Of a DNA stretch of 42,360 bases, positions 15,791 to 23,965 are shown piece by piece (position 1 is the first letter of the stretch; every line of letters starts with the position of its first letter). Where the stretch lies: NCBI RefSeq assembly GCF_016909015.1, contig NZ_JAFBFA010000042.1, forward strand, positions 1 through 42,360, in the 5' to 3' direction. This stretch comes from Gracilibacillus alcaliphilus. GTDB lineage: Bacteria > Bacillota > Bacilli > Bacillales > Amphibacillaceae. The position numbers and the translations under genes were made by a program. The notes under the pieces were generated by a model that worked only from the letters and a program-made list of their open reading frames with translations, searched no databases and had not been told where the DNA came from.

Positions 15791-16163
15791 CTTGGCAATG
15801 TGCATAGATGAGATACCATGTAACAGATTCGCATAGAAACGAATTAATCCGTTTTCTAAATCAAAGGGAATTCTTTATTTAGCGAAACTAGAGGTATGCT
15901 ATGAGCATGGATCAGGCAAGCTTTAGCTTGAACGTATGCCATTTGAAGAAAAGAATCGGGAGCAGGTCCATAAAGGGATCAGCCCCCGATTCTTTTCCTG
16001 CCGACAAATCCCATTGTTGTTTATTGAGCGTTAAGCTGCCGTAATCTTCTTTTTTTATAAGGAAGGAATGCAGTGATTCTAATGCGCTGCTCATTATTTA
16101 CTAACTCGTGAGAAGTCGTCTTTCTGATGAAATCTCACTGAAAATAAAAGGAGTATGATATAT
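15791..16163. other. Intergenic with a 13-bp hairpin
   Basis: No gene is seen. A perfect 13-bp stem (15948-15960 with 15985-15997) with a small inner GGTCC/GGATC pairing lies about 160 bases after the YppG-like stop. Its tail TCTTTTCC is only partly T-rich, so terminator function is likely but not certain. Just before the esterase a 6-bp hairpin GTGAGA/TCTCAC lies at about 16107-16138, in its probable leader. Confidence 0.5.
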
Positions 16164-16892
16164 ATGCCAGCATGTCTTATTATACATGGATTTACGGGTG
16201 GTCCTTATGAGGTAGAGCCGTTAGCCGATTATCTTGCAGAATACACGGACTGGCATGTTGAGGTTCCAAGTTTACCTGGCCATGGATTAGGAGAAGATCA
16301 ACGTCATTTAGAACTTACCTCGGTTTCCTATCAAGATTGGCTTGATGAAGCTGAAGGTGCCTATTTAGAATTGCAAAAAGAACATGATATCATTTATTTG
16401 ATTGGTTTTTCCATGGGAGGGATGATTGCTGCTTATTTGGCAGCAAAGTATTCTTGTGAAAGACTAGTACTGCTGTCTACTTCACGACGATATATTAGCA
16501 TCCCGCAGATGGGTTTAGATATGTTTCGTTTTGCCCAAAAGGCAGTCAAACGGCAATTAAAGGATGATCAATTATTTAACCATTATCGCAAGAAATATGG
16601 CACTGTTCCAGCAAGGTCCGTACGGGAATTTTTGCGCTGTATGAAATTCACTCGTCCATATTTGAAGGAAATTAAACAACCTGTTCTCATTGTACAAGGT
16701 TTGCAGGACGGCATGGTACCTTATTCGGCTGTACATTACCTGGATAAAGAACTGCCGGTCGAAGCAGAAATTATCTATTTCTACGATTCCAAACATTTGA
16801 TTTGTTTGGGAGAGGATAAAGATGTTGTCATTGCCGCCGTGTTTAACTTCCTGACCAAAAAAGATATTTCCCAAAAGATACGCTCTGTCTAA
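16164..16892 (+). CDS. Alpha/beta-hydrolase, carboxylesterase (Est30/YvaK type)
   Basis: A cytosolic serine esterase of 242 residues. I chose the ATG at 16164 (MPACLIIHGF), 10 nt after AGGAG; the ATG at 16155 is too close to that site. Oxyanion motif: HGFTGGPYE. Nucleophile elbow: GFSMGG with S83. Acid: D182 (GLQDGMVP). Histidine: H211 (DSKHLI). The length and the CLIIHGFTGGPYEVEPLA beginning match carboxylesterases such as Est30 and YvaK, which hydrolyse short-chain esters. In B. subtilis yvaK lies beside secG and rnr, which are absent here. A terminator overlaps the stop codon. Confidence 0.88.
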   Translation: MPACLIIHGFTGGPYEVEPLADYLAEYTDWHVEVPSLPGHGLGEDQRHLELTSVSYQDWLDEAEGAYLELQKEHDIIYLIGFSMGGMIAAYLAAKYSCERLVLLSTSRRYISIPQMGLDMFRFAQKAVKRQLKDDQLFNHYRKKYGTVPARSVREFLRCMKFTRPYLKEIKQPVLIVQGLQDGMVPYSAVHYLDKELPVEAEIIYFYDSKHLICLGEDKDVVIAAVFNFLTKKDISQKIRSV

Positions 16893-16910
16893 GGAGAGGC
16901 GTATCTTTTT
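16873..16910 (+). terminator. Terminator overlapping the esterase gene end
   Basis: Perfect 11-bp stem AAAAGATACGC/GCGTATCTTTT (16873-16883 with 16899-16909) and a T-run. The left arm codes for the last residues of the esterase. Confidence 0.88.
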
Positions 16911-17264
16911 GTTGCATAGCAATATAGTCTTAGAAAGCCACTTCAGAGACTATCCCATTCCCCACAGATTCCACAGGAAATTTTTTCCGATAAGATCTTC
17001 AGCCTCCTTATTGGGAATTGATCGTGATAATTATCGTCTGTAAGATTTTAAATTGAGATATCAAATAACCAATGTATGAAACGGGCAAAACTTTTGCTGA
17101 TATGACTAAATTGGAAATAATGACATACATAATTCAGCTTTTCAAATGAATATATTCTCCAGTTAAAGTTTATGTTAAGAAATAGTAAAAAACATTGGGG
17201 ATAGACGATTTGTAGCTTAAAATGAGTCATGTCTAGTTTGGCAAATCACTAAAAGGGGGCAGCC
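16911..17264. other. Intergenic upstream of the acyltransferase gene
   Basis: No credible gene on either strand. A 10-bp palindrome GATAATTATC lies near 17029-17038 and may be part of an operator, but it is shorter than a Fur box. The rest is AT-rich and presumably holds the promoter of the acyltransferase gene. Confidence 0.4.
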
Positions 17265-18299
17265 ATGAATAAATACTATGATGAAATTCCATATATTCGG
17301 GCAATAGCATGTATCATGGTGGTTCTGGTTCATGTTTCTGCTAATTCATATAGCAATTCTCATTTTGCTGATTTTTGGAGTCTTTATATTAATCAGTACA
17401 GTCGTTTAGGAACACCTGTGTTTGCGGTTATAAGCGGTTTCTTGCTGTTTCATTCAGTGAATGGCAGATCTTTTCGTCTTAGCAGGTTTTTAAAATCGAG
17501 AACAGCCAAGATTGTACTCCCTTTTATAATCTGGTCTATGGTTTATTTAGTGATAAGGGCCTCCTATGGAGAAGAAGTTTTTACGAGTATGCGGCAATTT
17601 TTAGGTCATTTTGTGTATGGTTCAGCCCAGTATCATTTGTATTTCATTGTGACGGTCATTCAGTTTTATCTAATTTTCCCTTTGCTTCAGATAATAAAAA
17701 ATAGACGGATTATTCTGTGGCTGTTTTTTGTTAGTATTCCAATGCAATATTGGTGGTTTCAAGCGGCTACTGAGGTGAGCTTGCGATCGGGAATAGTAGA
17801 TAATATCATTCATCATCATTCATTTTTACTGTATTGGCTTTCCTATTTTATCTTTGGAGGTGTATTACAGTTCTATTACCACGAAATCAAGGAATGGATT
17901 GCCAAATATAAGTATCTTGTTTTATCTGCTTTTATTATTACGCTTGTATTGATCTTCCGTGAAATAGAACAAGGGAGCTTGATTGCTTCATCAAGGGCAG
18001 AGAATATGTTGTATGTTCCCGTTTTTGTGTTGTTCTTACTAATGACTTTTCCCTATCTAAGCAAATACTCGTCATTTGCAGTGATATGGCGATTGGTTGG
18101 CAGTTATTCAATGGGAATTTATTTGGTGCATCCACTGATTATTTTTTTATTGGATAAAATAAATCCGCTATACCCGTTATTATCTTATCAAATCGTGCTG
18201 GTGTTTCTCCTTGTCCTTACCTTATCGATTTTGCTAATTCGTTGTATCCTCTTTCTCCCGCTTTCTAACTATATTATTCCAGTTGGGAGGAGAAAGTAA
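17265..18299 (+). CDS. Membrane acyltransferase, acyltransferase-3 (OafA/IcaC-like) family
   Basis: A polytopic membrane enzyme of 344 residues with about ten hydrophobic segments. The N-terminal signature is IRAIACIMVVLVHVSANS, with R12 and H23 in the positions used by this family; the helix GTPVFAVISGFLLF and the loop LSRFLKSRTAKIVLPF follow. Such proteins move an acyl group (often acetyl or succinyl) from a cytosolic donor onto extracellular polysaccharide, teichoic acid or peptidoglycan. The acceptor cannot be inferred here because no polysaccharide genes are adjacent. Start: ATG at 17265 after AAAGGGGGC. It shares a bidirectional terminator with the convergent EamA gene. Confidence 0.85.
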   Translation: MNKYYDEIPYIRAIACIMVVLVHVSANSYSNSHFADFWSLYINQYSRLGTPVFAVISGFLLFHSVNGRSFRLSRFLKSRTAKIVLPFIIWSMVYLVIRASYGEEVFTSMRQFLGHFVYGSAQYHLYFIVTVIQFYLIFPLLQIIKNRRIILWLFFVSIPMQYWWFQAATEVSLRSGIVDNIIHHHSFLLYWLSYFIFGGVLQFYYHEIKEWIAKYKYLVLSAFIITLVLIFREIEQGSLIASSRAENMLYVPVFVLFLLMTFPYLSKYSSFAVIWRLVGSYSMGIYLVHPLIIFLLDKINPLYPLLSYQIVLVFLLVLTLSILLIRCILFLPLSNYIIPVGRRK

Positions 18300-18338
18300 A
18301 AATGATGACAGACTATCTCAGGATAGCGTCATCATTTT
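18299..18338. terminator. Bidirectional terminator between convergent genes
   Basis: Eleven-base-pair stem AAAATGATGAC/GTCATCATTTT (18299-18309 with 18328-18338), a further 5-bp inner stem CTATC/GATAG, and A- and T-runs at both ends. It serves the acyltransferase gene on the + strand and the EamA transporter gene on the - strand. Confidence 0.88.
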
Positions 18339-18372
18339 TTGTCCTCTTATAGAGAAAGGCTGCCAGATGTTC

Positions 18373-19278
18373 TTATTCATGTGATATAGTAATTTTCATT
18401 TTGCGGTTGCGGCGTGTGCTGGCTACAAATAGTAACAGACCAAAGATAACGATTGTTCCGCCCAGCCATTGGGACCAAGAGATCAATTCACCTAAAATAA
18501 GGTAGGCTAACAATGAGGCACCGATTGGTTCAAATAGTATCGCCATCGATATATAAGAAGCACTCAGCCATTTTAAGGCCCAATTGAGTAAGTTAAGTCC
18601 AAAGATAGTAGGGATAACGGCTAAGGCAATAAAAATCAGCCATTCACTGGACTGAAACCCGGTTAAGGGATTTTGTCTGATAAGGTTATAGATAAGAATG
18701 ATCACGGCGCCACAACCATAAGCGATAAAGGTATAGCTCATCACAGATATTTTCGTGCGTACTCCTTGCCCAAATAAGAAATAAATTGTGATAAAAACTG
18801 CCCCAAGTAAAGCTAGAAAGTCACCATAAAGTGCTTCGCCGGCTATTTGAAAATCTCCCCATGCAATGATAAAACTGCCAAAGATGGCGATGATCATACT
18901 AATCACGGTACCGGCAGAGAAGCGTTCATTAAAAAATAAATATGTACCAATAAAAGCAAAGATAGGCTGGAGGGTAACAATTACGGTTGAACTAGCAACA
19001 GATGTATATTGAAAGGATTCAAACCATACGATAAAATGAATACCAAGACTAAATCCTGCCAGCATGGTAAGCAGCCATTCCTTTTTTCCTAGTTTTCGTA
19101 GTTCGTCTTTCTTTTTTAAGACGATATAAGGTAATAATATAAGTCCGGCAAAAATGAGGCGGTAATTGGCTGTGACAGCTGAGGGAATGTCTCCTGCCAG
19201 TTTCACCAAAACTGCTGCTGTAGAGACAGACAGTACACCAAAGAATATTGCCATATATGGAATAAAGGTTTTTTTCAT
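18373..19278 (-). CDS. EamA/DMT-family transporter
   Basis: A membrane protein of 301 residues with ten predicted helices in two EamA repeats, starting at the ATG at 19278-19276, 7 nt after AGGTG; a GTG three codons upstream is possible. First repeat: GVLSVSTAAVLVKLAGDIPS to the TLQPIFAFIGTYLFF block. Second repeat: GALFITIYFLFGQGV-like start to ILFEPIGASLLAYLILGE. The family exports amino acids, nucleotides or other metabolites; the substrate is unknown. The C-terminus is basic (STRRNRKMK), in keeping with a cytosolic end. It is monocistronic. Confidence 0.87.
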   Translation of the reverse strand: MKKTFIPYMAIFFGVLSVSTAAVLVKLAGDIPSAVTANYRLIFAGLILLPYIVLKKKDELRKLGKKEWLLTMLAGFSLGIHFIVWFESFQYTSVASSTVIVTLQPIFAFIGTYLFFNERFSAGTVISMIIAIFGSFIIAWGDFQIAGEALYGDFLALLGAVFITIYFLFGQGVRTKISVMSYTFIAYGCGAVIILIYNLIRQNPLTGFQSSEWLIFIALAVIPTIFGLNLLNWALKWLSASYISMAILFEPIGASLLAYLILGELISWSQWLGGTIVIFGLLLFVASTRRNRKMKITISHE

Positions 19279-19515
19279 GATATTCACCTACATTTGGAAT
19301 CGTTTATGGGTGGAGCAAATATAAGAATTAATTCTGTGCACTTGTCATTACTGAAAAATTCCCAGGATGTTTAGCTGAAAAGGCATGTATTTTGTATTTT
19401 CATTATAACTTAGTATAACAGTATCTTTGGTATTATAACATTAATTGTGCAATATTCTATAGAATTATTCATCATTATGTGTTATTATGTAATAATCCAT
19501 TGAATGGTCATTCAT
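19279..19515. other. AT-rich spacer between the EamA transporter and the cshA leader
   Basis: No coding frame. It probably holds the leftward promoter of the EamA gene and a rightward promoter feeding the hairpin at 19516. An extended -10-like TGTTATTAT lies at 19480-19488 on the + strand but has no good -35. Confidence 0.4.
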
Positions 19516-19549
19516 GAGCCTCTTCCAAAGTGGAAGGAAGGCTCTTTTC
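19516..19549 (+). terminator. Terminator or attenuator upstream of cshA
   Basis: GAGCCTCTTCC (19516-19526) pairs with GGAAG[GA]AGGCTC (19532-19544), with a small bulge and a 5-nt loop, followed by TTTTCATT. No gene precedes it on this strand within 1.2 kb, so it may end a short leader transcript or attenuate cshA. Cold-regulated helicase genes often have long leaders. Confidence 0.55.
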
Positions 19550-19571
19550 ATTGCGCTGGCTCAAAGCGTCC

Positions 19572-19707
19572 TTAAAGAGGTTGTTCAAAAAGTTCAATAA
19601 AAATGACACAGCAAATGTTTCTGTGATATGAGTAACCACAGCCTCATGATGTTGGGAACTTAACCGATGAGGTCCTGTTTACGGAACCTTTTGAACACCC
19701 ACATATA
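19572..19707. mobile_element. MITE-like element, copy B (136 bp)
   Basis: Left end TTAAAGAGGTTGTTCAAAAA; the right end read on the opposite strand is TATATGTGGGTGTTCAAAAGG. The 15-base cores TTGTTCAAAAAGTTC (19581-19595) and its partner at 19684-19698 differ at two positions. The ends match those of the elements at 14829 and 23797. The inside is non-coding. Confidence 0.6.
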
Positions 19708-19887
19708 GGTGGTATGTATCTTCGTATGAGCAGAGGCTGACGATAGAAGCATCACATAAGTAAGCAGAAAAAGATTACGATTAAATACTCATGTAAATTC
19801 TCTAACTTGGATACACTGGAAATAACGATGAAAATAATGATAATAGAGATGAGATATAGATAGTAAAAGAAGGAGTAGAATAAACAA

Positions 19888-21348
19888 GTGACAAATTTTA
19901 ATGAACTAGGTATTTCAACCCCGATTATGAAAGCTTTGGAGAGGATGGGATTTGAAGAGGCAACCCCGATTCAATCTCAGACTATTCCATTAGGCCTGGC
20001 GGGAAAAGATGTAATTGGACAAGCACAAACAGGTACAGGTAAAACGGCAGCATTTGGAATCCCAATGTTGGAGAAAATTGATGTGAATCAACGTGTGATT
20101 CAAGGATTAGTGGTAGCCCCTACAAGGGAATTGGCTATCCAAGTATCAGAGGAACTGCATAAGTTAGGGAAAATTAAAGGTGTTCGTACGTTACCGGTGT
20201 ATGGCGGTCAGCATATGGATCGTCAAATTCGTTCTTTGAAGGACCGCCCGCACATTGTGGTAGCGACTCCTGGACGTTTATTAGACCACTTGCGTCGCCG
20301 GACTATCCGTGTTGATCAAGTGCATACTGCTGTATTAGATGAAGCAGATGAAATGTTAAACATGGGCTTTATCGATGACATTCGTGATATTCTAAAGGCA
20401 ATTCCAGAAGACAGACAAACCTTGCTATTCTCGGCAACTATGCCAAAAGAAATCCGTGATATTGCCACTACTTTGATGAAACAGCCAGAAGAAGTAAAAG
20501 TGAAGGCAAAAGAAATGACGGTTTCTAATATTGACCAATTTTTCGTAGAAGTACATGAAAAACAAAAATTCGATACCCTAACCAACCTCCTAGATATTCA
20601 TGTACCAGAATTGGCGATTATCTTTGGACGTACGAAGAAACGTGTAGATGAACTTACAGAAGGGTTACAAGCTCGCGGCTTCCGTGCAGAAGGTATCCAC
20701 GGTGACCTGACACAAGGTAAACGTACGTCAGTATTAAACAAATTTAAGTTTGGCCGCATTGAAATCCTTGTGGCTACAGATGTAGCTGCTCGTGGATTAG
20801 ATATTTCTGGTGTGACACATGTGTATAACTTTGATATTCCTCAGGATCCAGAGAGTTACGTACACCGTATCGGTCGTACAGGACGTGCTGGAAAAACGGG
20901 AGAGGCTATCTCATTTATTACACCGCGTGAAGTACCACACCTACAGCTAATTGAAAAAGTGACGAAGAGTAAAATGAAACGGATGACGGCTCCGAGCTAC
21001 GATGAGGCTAAAAGGGGTCAGCAGCAATTAACAATTCAGAAAATGGTTAAAACGATTGAGAAGAAAGATCTGCAAGATTACCGTGAAACAGCTAGTGAGA
21101 TCTTGGACGAATATGATTCCGTCACAGTCGTTGCTGCAGCTCTTAAAATGTTGACAAGAGAAAGACGTCAAACGCCTGTCACTTTATCATCTGTTCAACC
21201 AGTTAGTGTGAAGAAGGCGAGTAAAGGTAATAACAACAAGAAGTTTTTCCGTAACGAGAAACGCAGTTATGGCAGAAAAAACAAACAAGGCAGCGGCGGC
21301 CGCAACCGCAAATTCCAGAATAAACGAAACAACAATAAAAATCGCTAA
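19888..21348 (+). CDS. cshA: DEAD-box ATP-dependent RNA helicase CshA
   Basis: An RNA helicase of 486 residues. In order: the Q motif with FNELGISTPIMKALERMGF, Walker A AQTGTGKT (46-53), PTRELAIQ, DEAD (151-154), SAT (182-184), the second RecA domain with VATDVAARGLDI and HRIGRTGRAG, and a long basic tail ending GGRNRKFQNKRNNNKNR. These identify CshA, which unwinds structured mRNA, works with the RNA degradosome and ribosome assembly, and aids cold adaptation. The start is GTG at 19888 (MTNFNELG), with AGGAG about 12 nt upstream, a rather long spacing. It lies upstream of the rhomboid and acpS genes, as in B. subtilis (ydbR). A terminator follows. Confidence 0.95.
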   Translation: MTNFNELGISTPIMKALERMGFEEATPIQSQTIPLGLAGKDVIGQAQTGTGKTAAFGIPMLEKIDVNQRVIQGLVVAPTRELAIQVSEELHKLGKIKGVRTLPVYGGQHMDRQIRSLKDRPHIVVATPGRLLDHLRRRTIRVDQVHTAVLDEADEMLNMGFIDDIRDILKAIPEDRQTLLFSATMPKEIRDIATTLMKQPEEVKVKAKEMTVSNIDQFFVEVHEKQKFDTLTNLLDIHVPELAIIFGRTKKRVDELTEGLQARGFRAEGIHGDLTQGKRTSVLNKFKFGRIEILVATDVAARGLDISGVTHVYNFDIPQDPESYVHRIGRTGRAGKTGEAISFITPREVPHLQLIEKVTKSKMKRMTAPSYDEAKRGQQQLTIQKMVKTIEKKDLQDYRETASEILDEYDSVTVVAAALKMLTRERRQTPVTLSSVQPVSVKKASKGNNNKKFFRNEKRSYGRKNKQGSGGRNRKFQNKRNNNKNR

Positions 21349-21358
21349 GTAAATATGG

Positions 21359-21398
21359 AAAAAGGATGAGCTGGGATCGAGATGGCTCGTCCTTTTTT
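21359..21398 (+). terminator. Terminator of cshA
   Basis: Thirteen-base stem AAAAAGGATGAGC (21359-21371) with GCTCGTCCTTTTT (21385-21397), one G-T wobble, and a T-run. It lies 10 nt after the cshA stop. Confidence 0.9.
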
Positions 21399-21531
21399 GA
21401 TTTTAGTCAGTGATGCCTTACAAGCAGACCAGACCTTTCATCTGACTACTCAAGACAGGATGAAGTGTAATTCTTGAGGGATAGCGTAATGAGAGGCAGG
21501 AATGCTAATATAGGTAAACGGTAGGATAACA

Positions 21532-21560
21532 TTGACAACGGTTACATTTAGCCTTATACT
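21532..21560 (+). promoter_or_regulatory. Strong sigma-A promoter of an unannotated transcript
   Basis: A consensus -35 TTGACA (21532-21537), exactly 17 bases, then the -10 TATACT (21555-21560). It is the best-matching promoter in the window outside the tRNA region. Predicted start is near 21567. The next gene begins only at 21809. Confidence 0.75.
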
Positions 21561-21566
21561 TTAGGA

Positions 21567-21655
21567 GAAAAGTTGATATGATTGAGATATGAAACTGGAG
21601 ACTCATTAAATGATCCATGCAGGTTAGACTGGATCCGTTTTGGTGAGTCTTTTTC
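21567..21655 (+). ncRNA. Candidate small RNA or transcription attenuator
   Basis: From the promoter at 21532-21560 to a terminator-like end gives about 88 nt. The 3' part is a nested hairpin: AGACTCA (21599-21605) with TGAGTCT (21644-21650), and inside it GATCCA (21612-21617) with TGGATC (21630-21635), followed by TTTTCTTC. No ribosome site and start with a useful frame lies inside. It could be a free small RNA or the leader of the hydrolase gene at 21809. I do not recognise a known riboswitch or T-box consensus. Confidence 0.45.
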
Positions 21656-21808
21656 TTCATTCAGCTAAGCAGATGGTAGGTGCCGTATACCCTCTCCTTC
21701 AAACTTCAACAGGAGTCGGTGAGACTTGACGAGAAGGGTGCTTTAGGTACGTAGCTGAACAAAAGTTCTATTGACGAAAAACTTATTTTATTAAAGGAGG
21801 AAGGCAAT
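21656..21808 (+). other. Leader region of the hydrolase gene
   Basis: AGCTA near 21663 and TAGCT near 21750 flank an imperfect inverted repeat (ACCCTCTCC with GAGAAGGGT). A TTGACG at 21772-21777 has no -10 partner. There is no coding frame. Confidence 0.35.
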
Positions 21809-22750
21809 ATGGGATTACATGAAGTAGCATTTCCGTCATTTAGTGAACAAGATACGATTAAGGGGTGGATTTATACTCCGATTCGAAAACCGAAAGGGAT
21901 TGTACAGCTGGTGCATGGCTTTGGAGAGCATTCCAGGCGATATTTGCATATGATTTTGCGTTTGAATGAGGAAGGGTATATCGTGGCTTGTGACGACCAT
22001 ATTGGCCATGGTAAGACAGCATATGATTCGGGCAACTGGGAAAATTGGGGAGAGAAAGGCTATATGACGATGGCAGAAGATGAGCATCAATTCCGTCAGA
22101 TTGTACAAGAGAAATTTCCTCATTTGCCATTTTTCTTATTCGGCCATAGTATGGGATCGATGATTGTTCGAAATTATCTGACCAAATATGGTGAGGGGCT
22201 GAGTGGTATTATCTTGTGCGGAACATCGGGTGTTTTCCCGTTTGCCGCAGAATTGAGTGTAGAGCTGAAGAGCCGAATAGAGGCTGGAGAAGGCGATCAG
22301 GTGGACACGGATGCGTTAGGCAAGTTACTGGGCTGGATGACAGAGCGAATTGATCAGCCGAATACAGCAAATGATTGGATTAGTGGTGATCCAGATATTG
22401 TAGCTGATCATGCTAATGACCCATTTAATAATTTTACGTCACCTCCTAATATCCGTTCTCTATACTATTTTGTGCAGATGATGGAGCAGATTGTAGGCAC
22501 GGAGTGGGCGGAGAAGGTACCGAGCTCCATTCCGATATATAATATTGCAGGTGATCAGGATCCTGTTGGTTTATATGGAGAAGGGGTATATGCCGTATCC
22601 AATTGGCTAGCAGAGACAGGCCATAACGTAAAAACAAAGCTTTACAGCGGCTACCGTCATGAGATTCATAATTATCGTGATATCCGCGAAGAAGTAGAGG
22701 ATGGAATAGTAGCCTTTATAGACGAAGTTTTACAAGGAACAGTCAAGTAA
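21809..22750 (+). CDS. Alpha/beta-hydrolase, lysophospholipase/monoacylglycerol lipase type
   Basis: A serine hydrolase of 313 residues without a signal peptide, starting at ATG 21809 after AAAGGAGG. The family blocks are VQLVHGFGEHSRRY (33-45) with the oxyanion glycine, DDHIGHGKT (62-70) and the nucleophile elbow GHSMGS with S114. The acid is the D of AGDQDPVG and the base the H of YRHEIHNY. A helical cap lies between about 140 and 230. This is the Serine aminopeptidase S33/Hydrolase_4 pattern of lysophospholipases and monoglyceride lipases. It is probably a single-gene unit, with the structured region at 21567-21808 as its leader and a terminator shared with the convergent rhomboid gene. 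Confidence 0.87.
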   Translation: MGLHEVAFPSFSEQDTIKGWIYTPIRKPKGIVQLVHGFGEHSRRYLHMILRLNEEGYIVACDDHIGHGKTAYDSGNWENWGEKGYMTMAEDEHQFRQIVQEKFPHLPFFLFGHSMGSMIVRNYLTKYGEGLSGIILCGTSGVFPFAAELSVELKSRIEAGEGDQVDTDALGKLLGWMTERIDQPNTANDWISGDPDIVADHANDPFNNFTSPPNIRSLYYFVQMMEQIVGTEWAEKVPSSIPIYNIAGDQDPVGLYGEGVYAVSNWLAETGHNVKTKLYSGYRHEIHNYRDIREEVEDGIVAFIDEVLQGTVK

Positions 22751-22756
22751 ATAAAG

Positions 22757-22790
22757 CGGCTCAGAAAATGCACTTCTGAGCCGTTTTATT
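22757..22790. terminator. Bidirectional terminator between hydrolase and rhomboid genes
   Basis: Perfect 10-bp stem CGGCTCAGAA/TTCTGAGCCG (22757-22766 with 22774-22783), with a T-rich right tail and an A-rich left flank. Confidence 0.85.
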
Positions 22791-22811
22791 TATAGATCCA
22801 TATCATTCTTT

Positions 22812-23573
22812 CTAAAGCAAACTCCCCAACAACCCAAGTACTACCAGTAGGATAAAAAAGCCAAAAATAATCTTTTTGAGATAGGGCTGGAAGCGGTATT
22901 GTTTTTTATTCCAGCGGTTTGGATCAAAGCCTACTTGTCCTTCTGGCACTGCTTTTCTTCGTATTGGCCGTGGGACAAACGCTGTTACATTTTTAAGGAT
23001 GATCGGTCCGAGGGCAAACCCTGCAATAAAACCAAAGATGTGGCCGGCAATATTAATATTAGGACGAAGAAAGGTCATAACCAGGCCAATTATGGAAATA
23101 AGGAAAATTAATCGGGCGCTTTGCGGGTCAATCAGCTGTTTTTCAAAGAAAATCATAAACATATATAAACCAAAGAGTCCAAAGATGGCCCCGGAAGCTC
23201 CGACATGTGCATAGAGGGGATTTGGTTCAATAATATAGGTCAGGATATTAGCAGCGATCCCGGTAATCAGATAAGCTACTATGAATTTGAATTTGCCCAG
23301 CATTTGCTCCAAAGCTGGCGCAAATAGGATCAGTGAAAAGGAATTAAACGCAAGGTGAGCAAAGCCACCATGTAAGAAAATCGGGGTAACTAATCTCCAA
23401 TATTCTCCCTGTTCGATGCCAAGATTGATTCCAACCCCTAAATAATATAACCATTGCCCCCATTCCGGAACAAAAGTAGTGAAAAGCCACACACTAACCT
23501 GCAAAATAATAATAGCCGATACAATGGGATAAAAATGCAAAAAACCTTTAAAACCTTCTGTTCTAATAAACAT
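22812..23573 (-). CDS. Rhomboid-family intramembrane serine protease
   Basis: A polytopic membrane protease of 253 residues. The catalytic serine is S127 in GASGAIFG and the catalytic histidine H178 in AGHIFGFIAG; the oxyanion-loop pair HGGFAHLAFN (68-77) is also present. Six to seven helices are visible, plus a C-terminal hydrophobic segment after a basic cytosolic stretch. It cleaves transmembrane helices of unknown substrates. Its position between cshA and acpS matches ydcA of B. subtilis, but here it is longer (B. subtilis YdcA has about 200 residues) because of a C-terminal extension (about 190-253), and it runs opposite to its neighbours. Start: ATG at 23573 after AAGGGAG. Confidence 0.9.
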   Translation of the reverse strand: MFIRTEGFKGFLHFYPIVSAIIILQVSVWLFTTFVPEWGQWLYYLGVGINLGIEQGEYWRLVTPIFLHGGFAHLAFNSFSLILFAPALEQMLGKFKFIVAYLITGIAANILTYIIEPNPLYAHVGASGAIFGLFGLYMFMIFFEKQLIDPQSARLIFLISIIGLVMTFLRPNINIAGHIFGFIAGFALGPIILKNVTAFVPRPIRRKAVPEGQVGFDPNRWNKKQYRFQPYLKKIIFGFFILLVVLGLLGSLL

Positions 23574-23796
23574 AGAATACTCCCTTTACTTTATAGATTG
23601 ATTTTATGATTGTGGTAATAGTCTGTGATCCCTCCACTTTCAATGATACGAAGATCAAAGAGACCGAATGTTTGGATAACAGGTGCTAACATTTTTTGTA
23701 AGATGCATATAGTTGGATAAAGAAAGGCCTGACGGATGAAAACCTTCCTTTATTTTATCATAATCATGCCCTTTTTTACTATGAAAGCCGTCCTTT
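23574..23796. other. Intergenic left of MITE copy C
   Basis: No gene. It includes the promoter region of the leftward rhomboid gene. A weak inverted pairing (GAAAGGCCTGACGG with flanking CCTTCCTTT) around 23722-23755 is not a convincing terminator. Confidence 0.4.
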
Positions 23797-23845
23797 TATA
23801 GAGGATGTTCAAAATTTTATTGAACTTTTTGAATGCGCTCTTATA
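23797..23845. mobile_element. MITE-like element, copy C (49 bp, ends only)
   Basis: Left TATAGAGGATGTTCAAAA runs almost directly into the right end, GAACTTTTTGAATGCGCTCT then TATA, so the element is little more than its two inverted ends back to back. Both ends match the elements at 14829 and 19572. It is about 120 bp upstream of the glycerate kinase gene. Confidence 0.6.
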
Positions 23846-23965
23846 TAGTTCTGAATATTCATAGAACTCTAATTATTTTTTCACATCCCTCTCATGGCTC
23901 TCTCATTTTTCAGCCCTATAATTTACTCAAAGATAAAAAACGAGAAGAAATGGGAGGCTATCAGA

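Noticed and set aside
17029..17038. GATAATTATC palindrome as a Fur box
   Set aside because: Only 10-12 bp of dyad and not the 7-1-7 arrangement; the downstream acyltransferase has no iron link.
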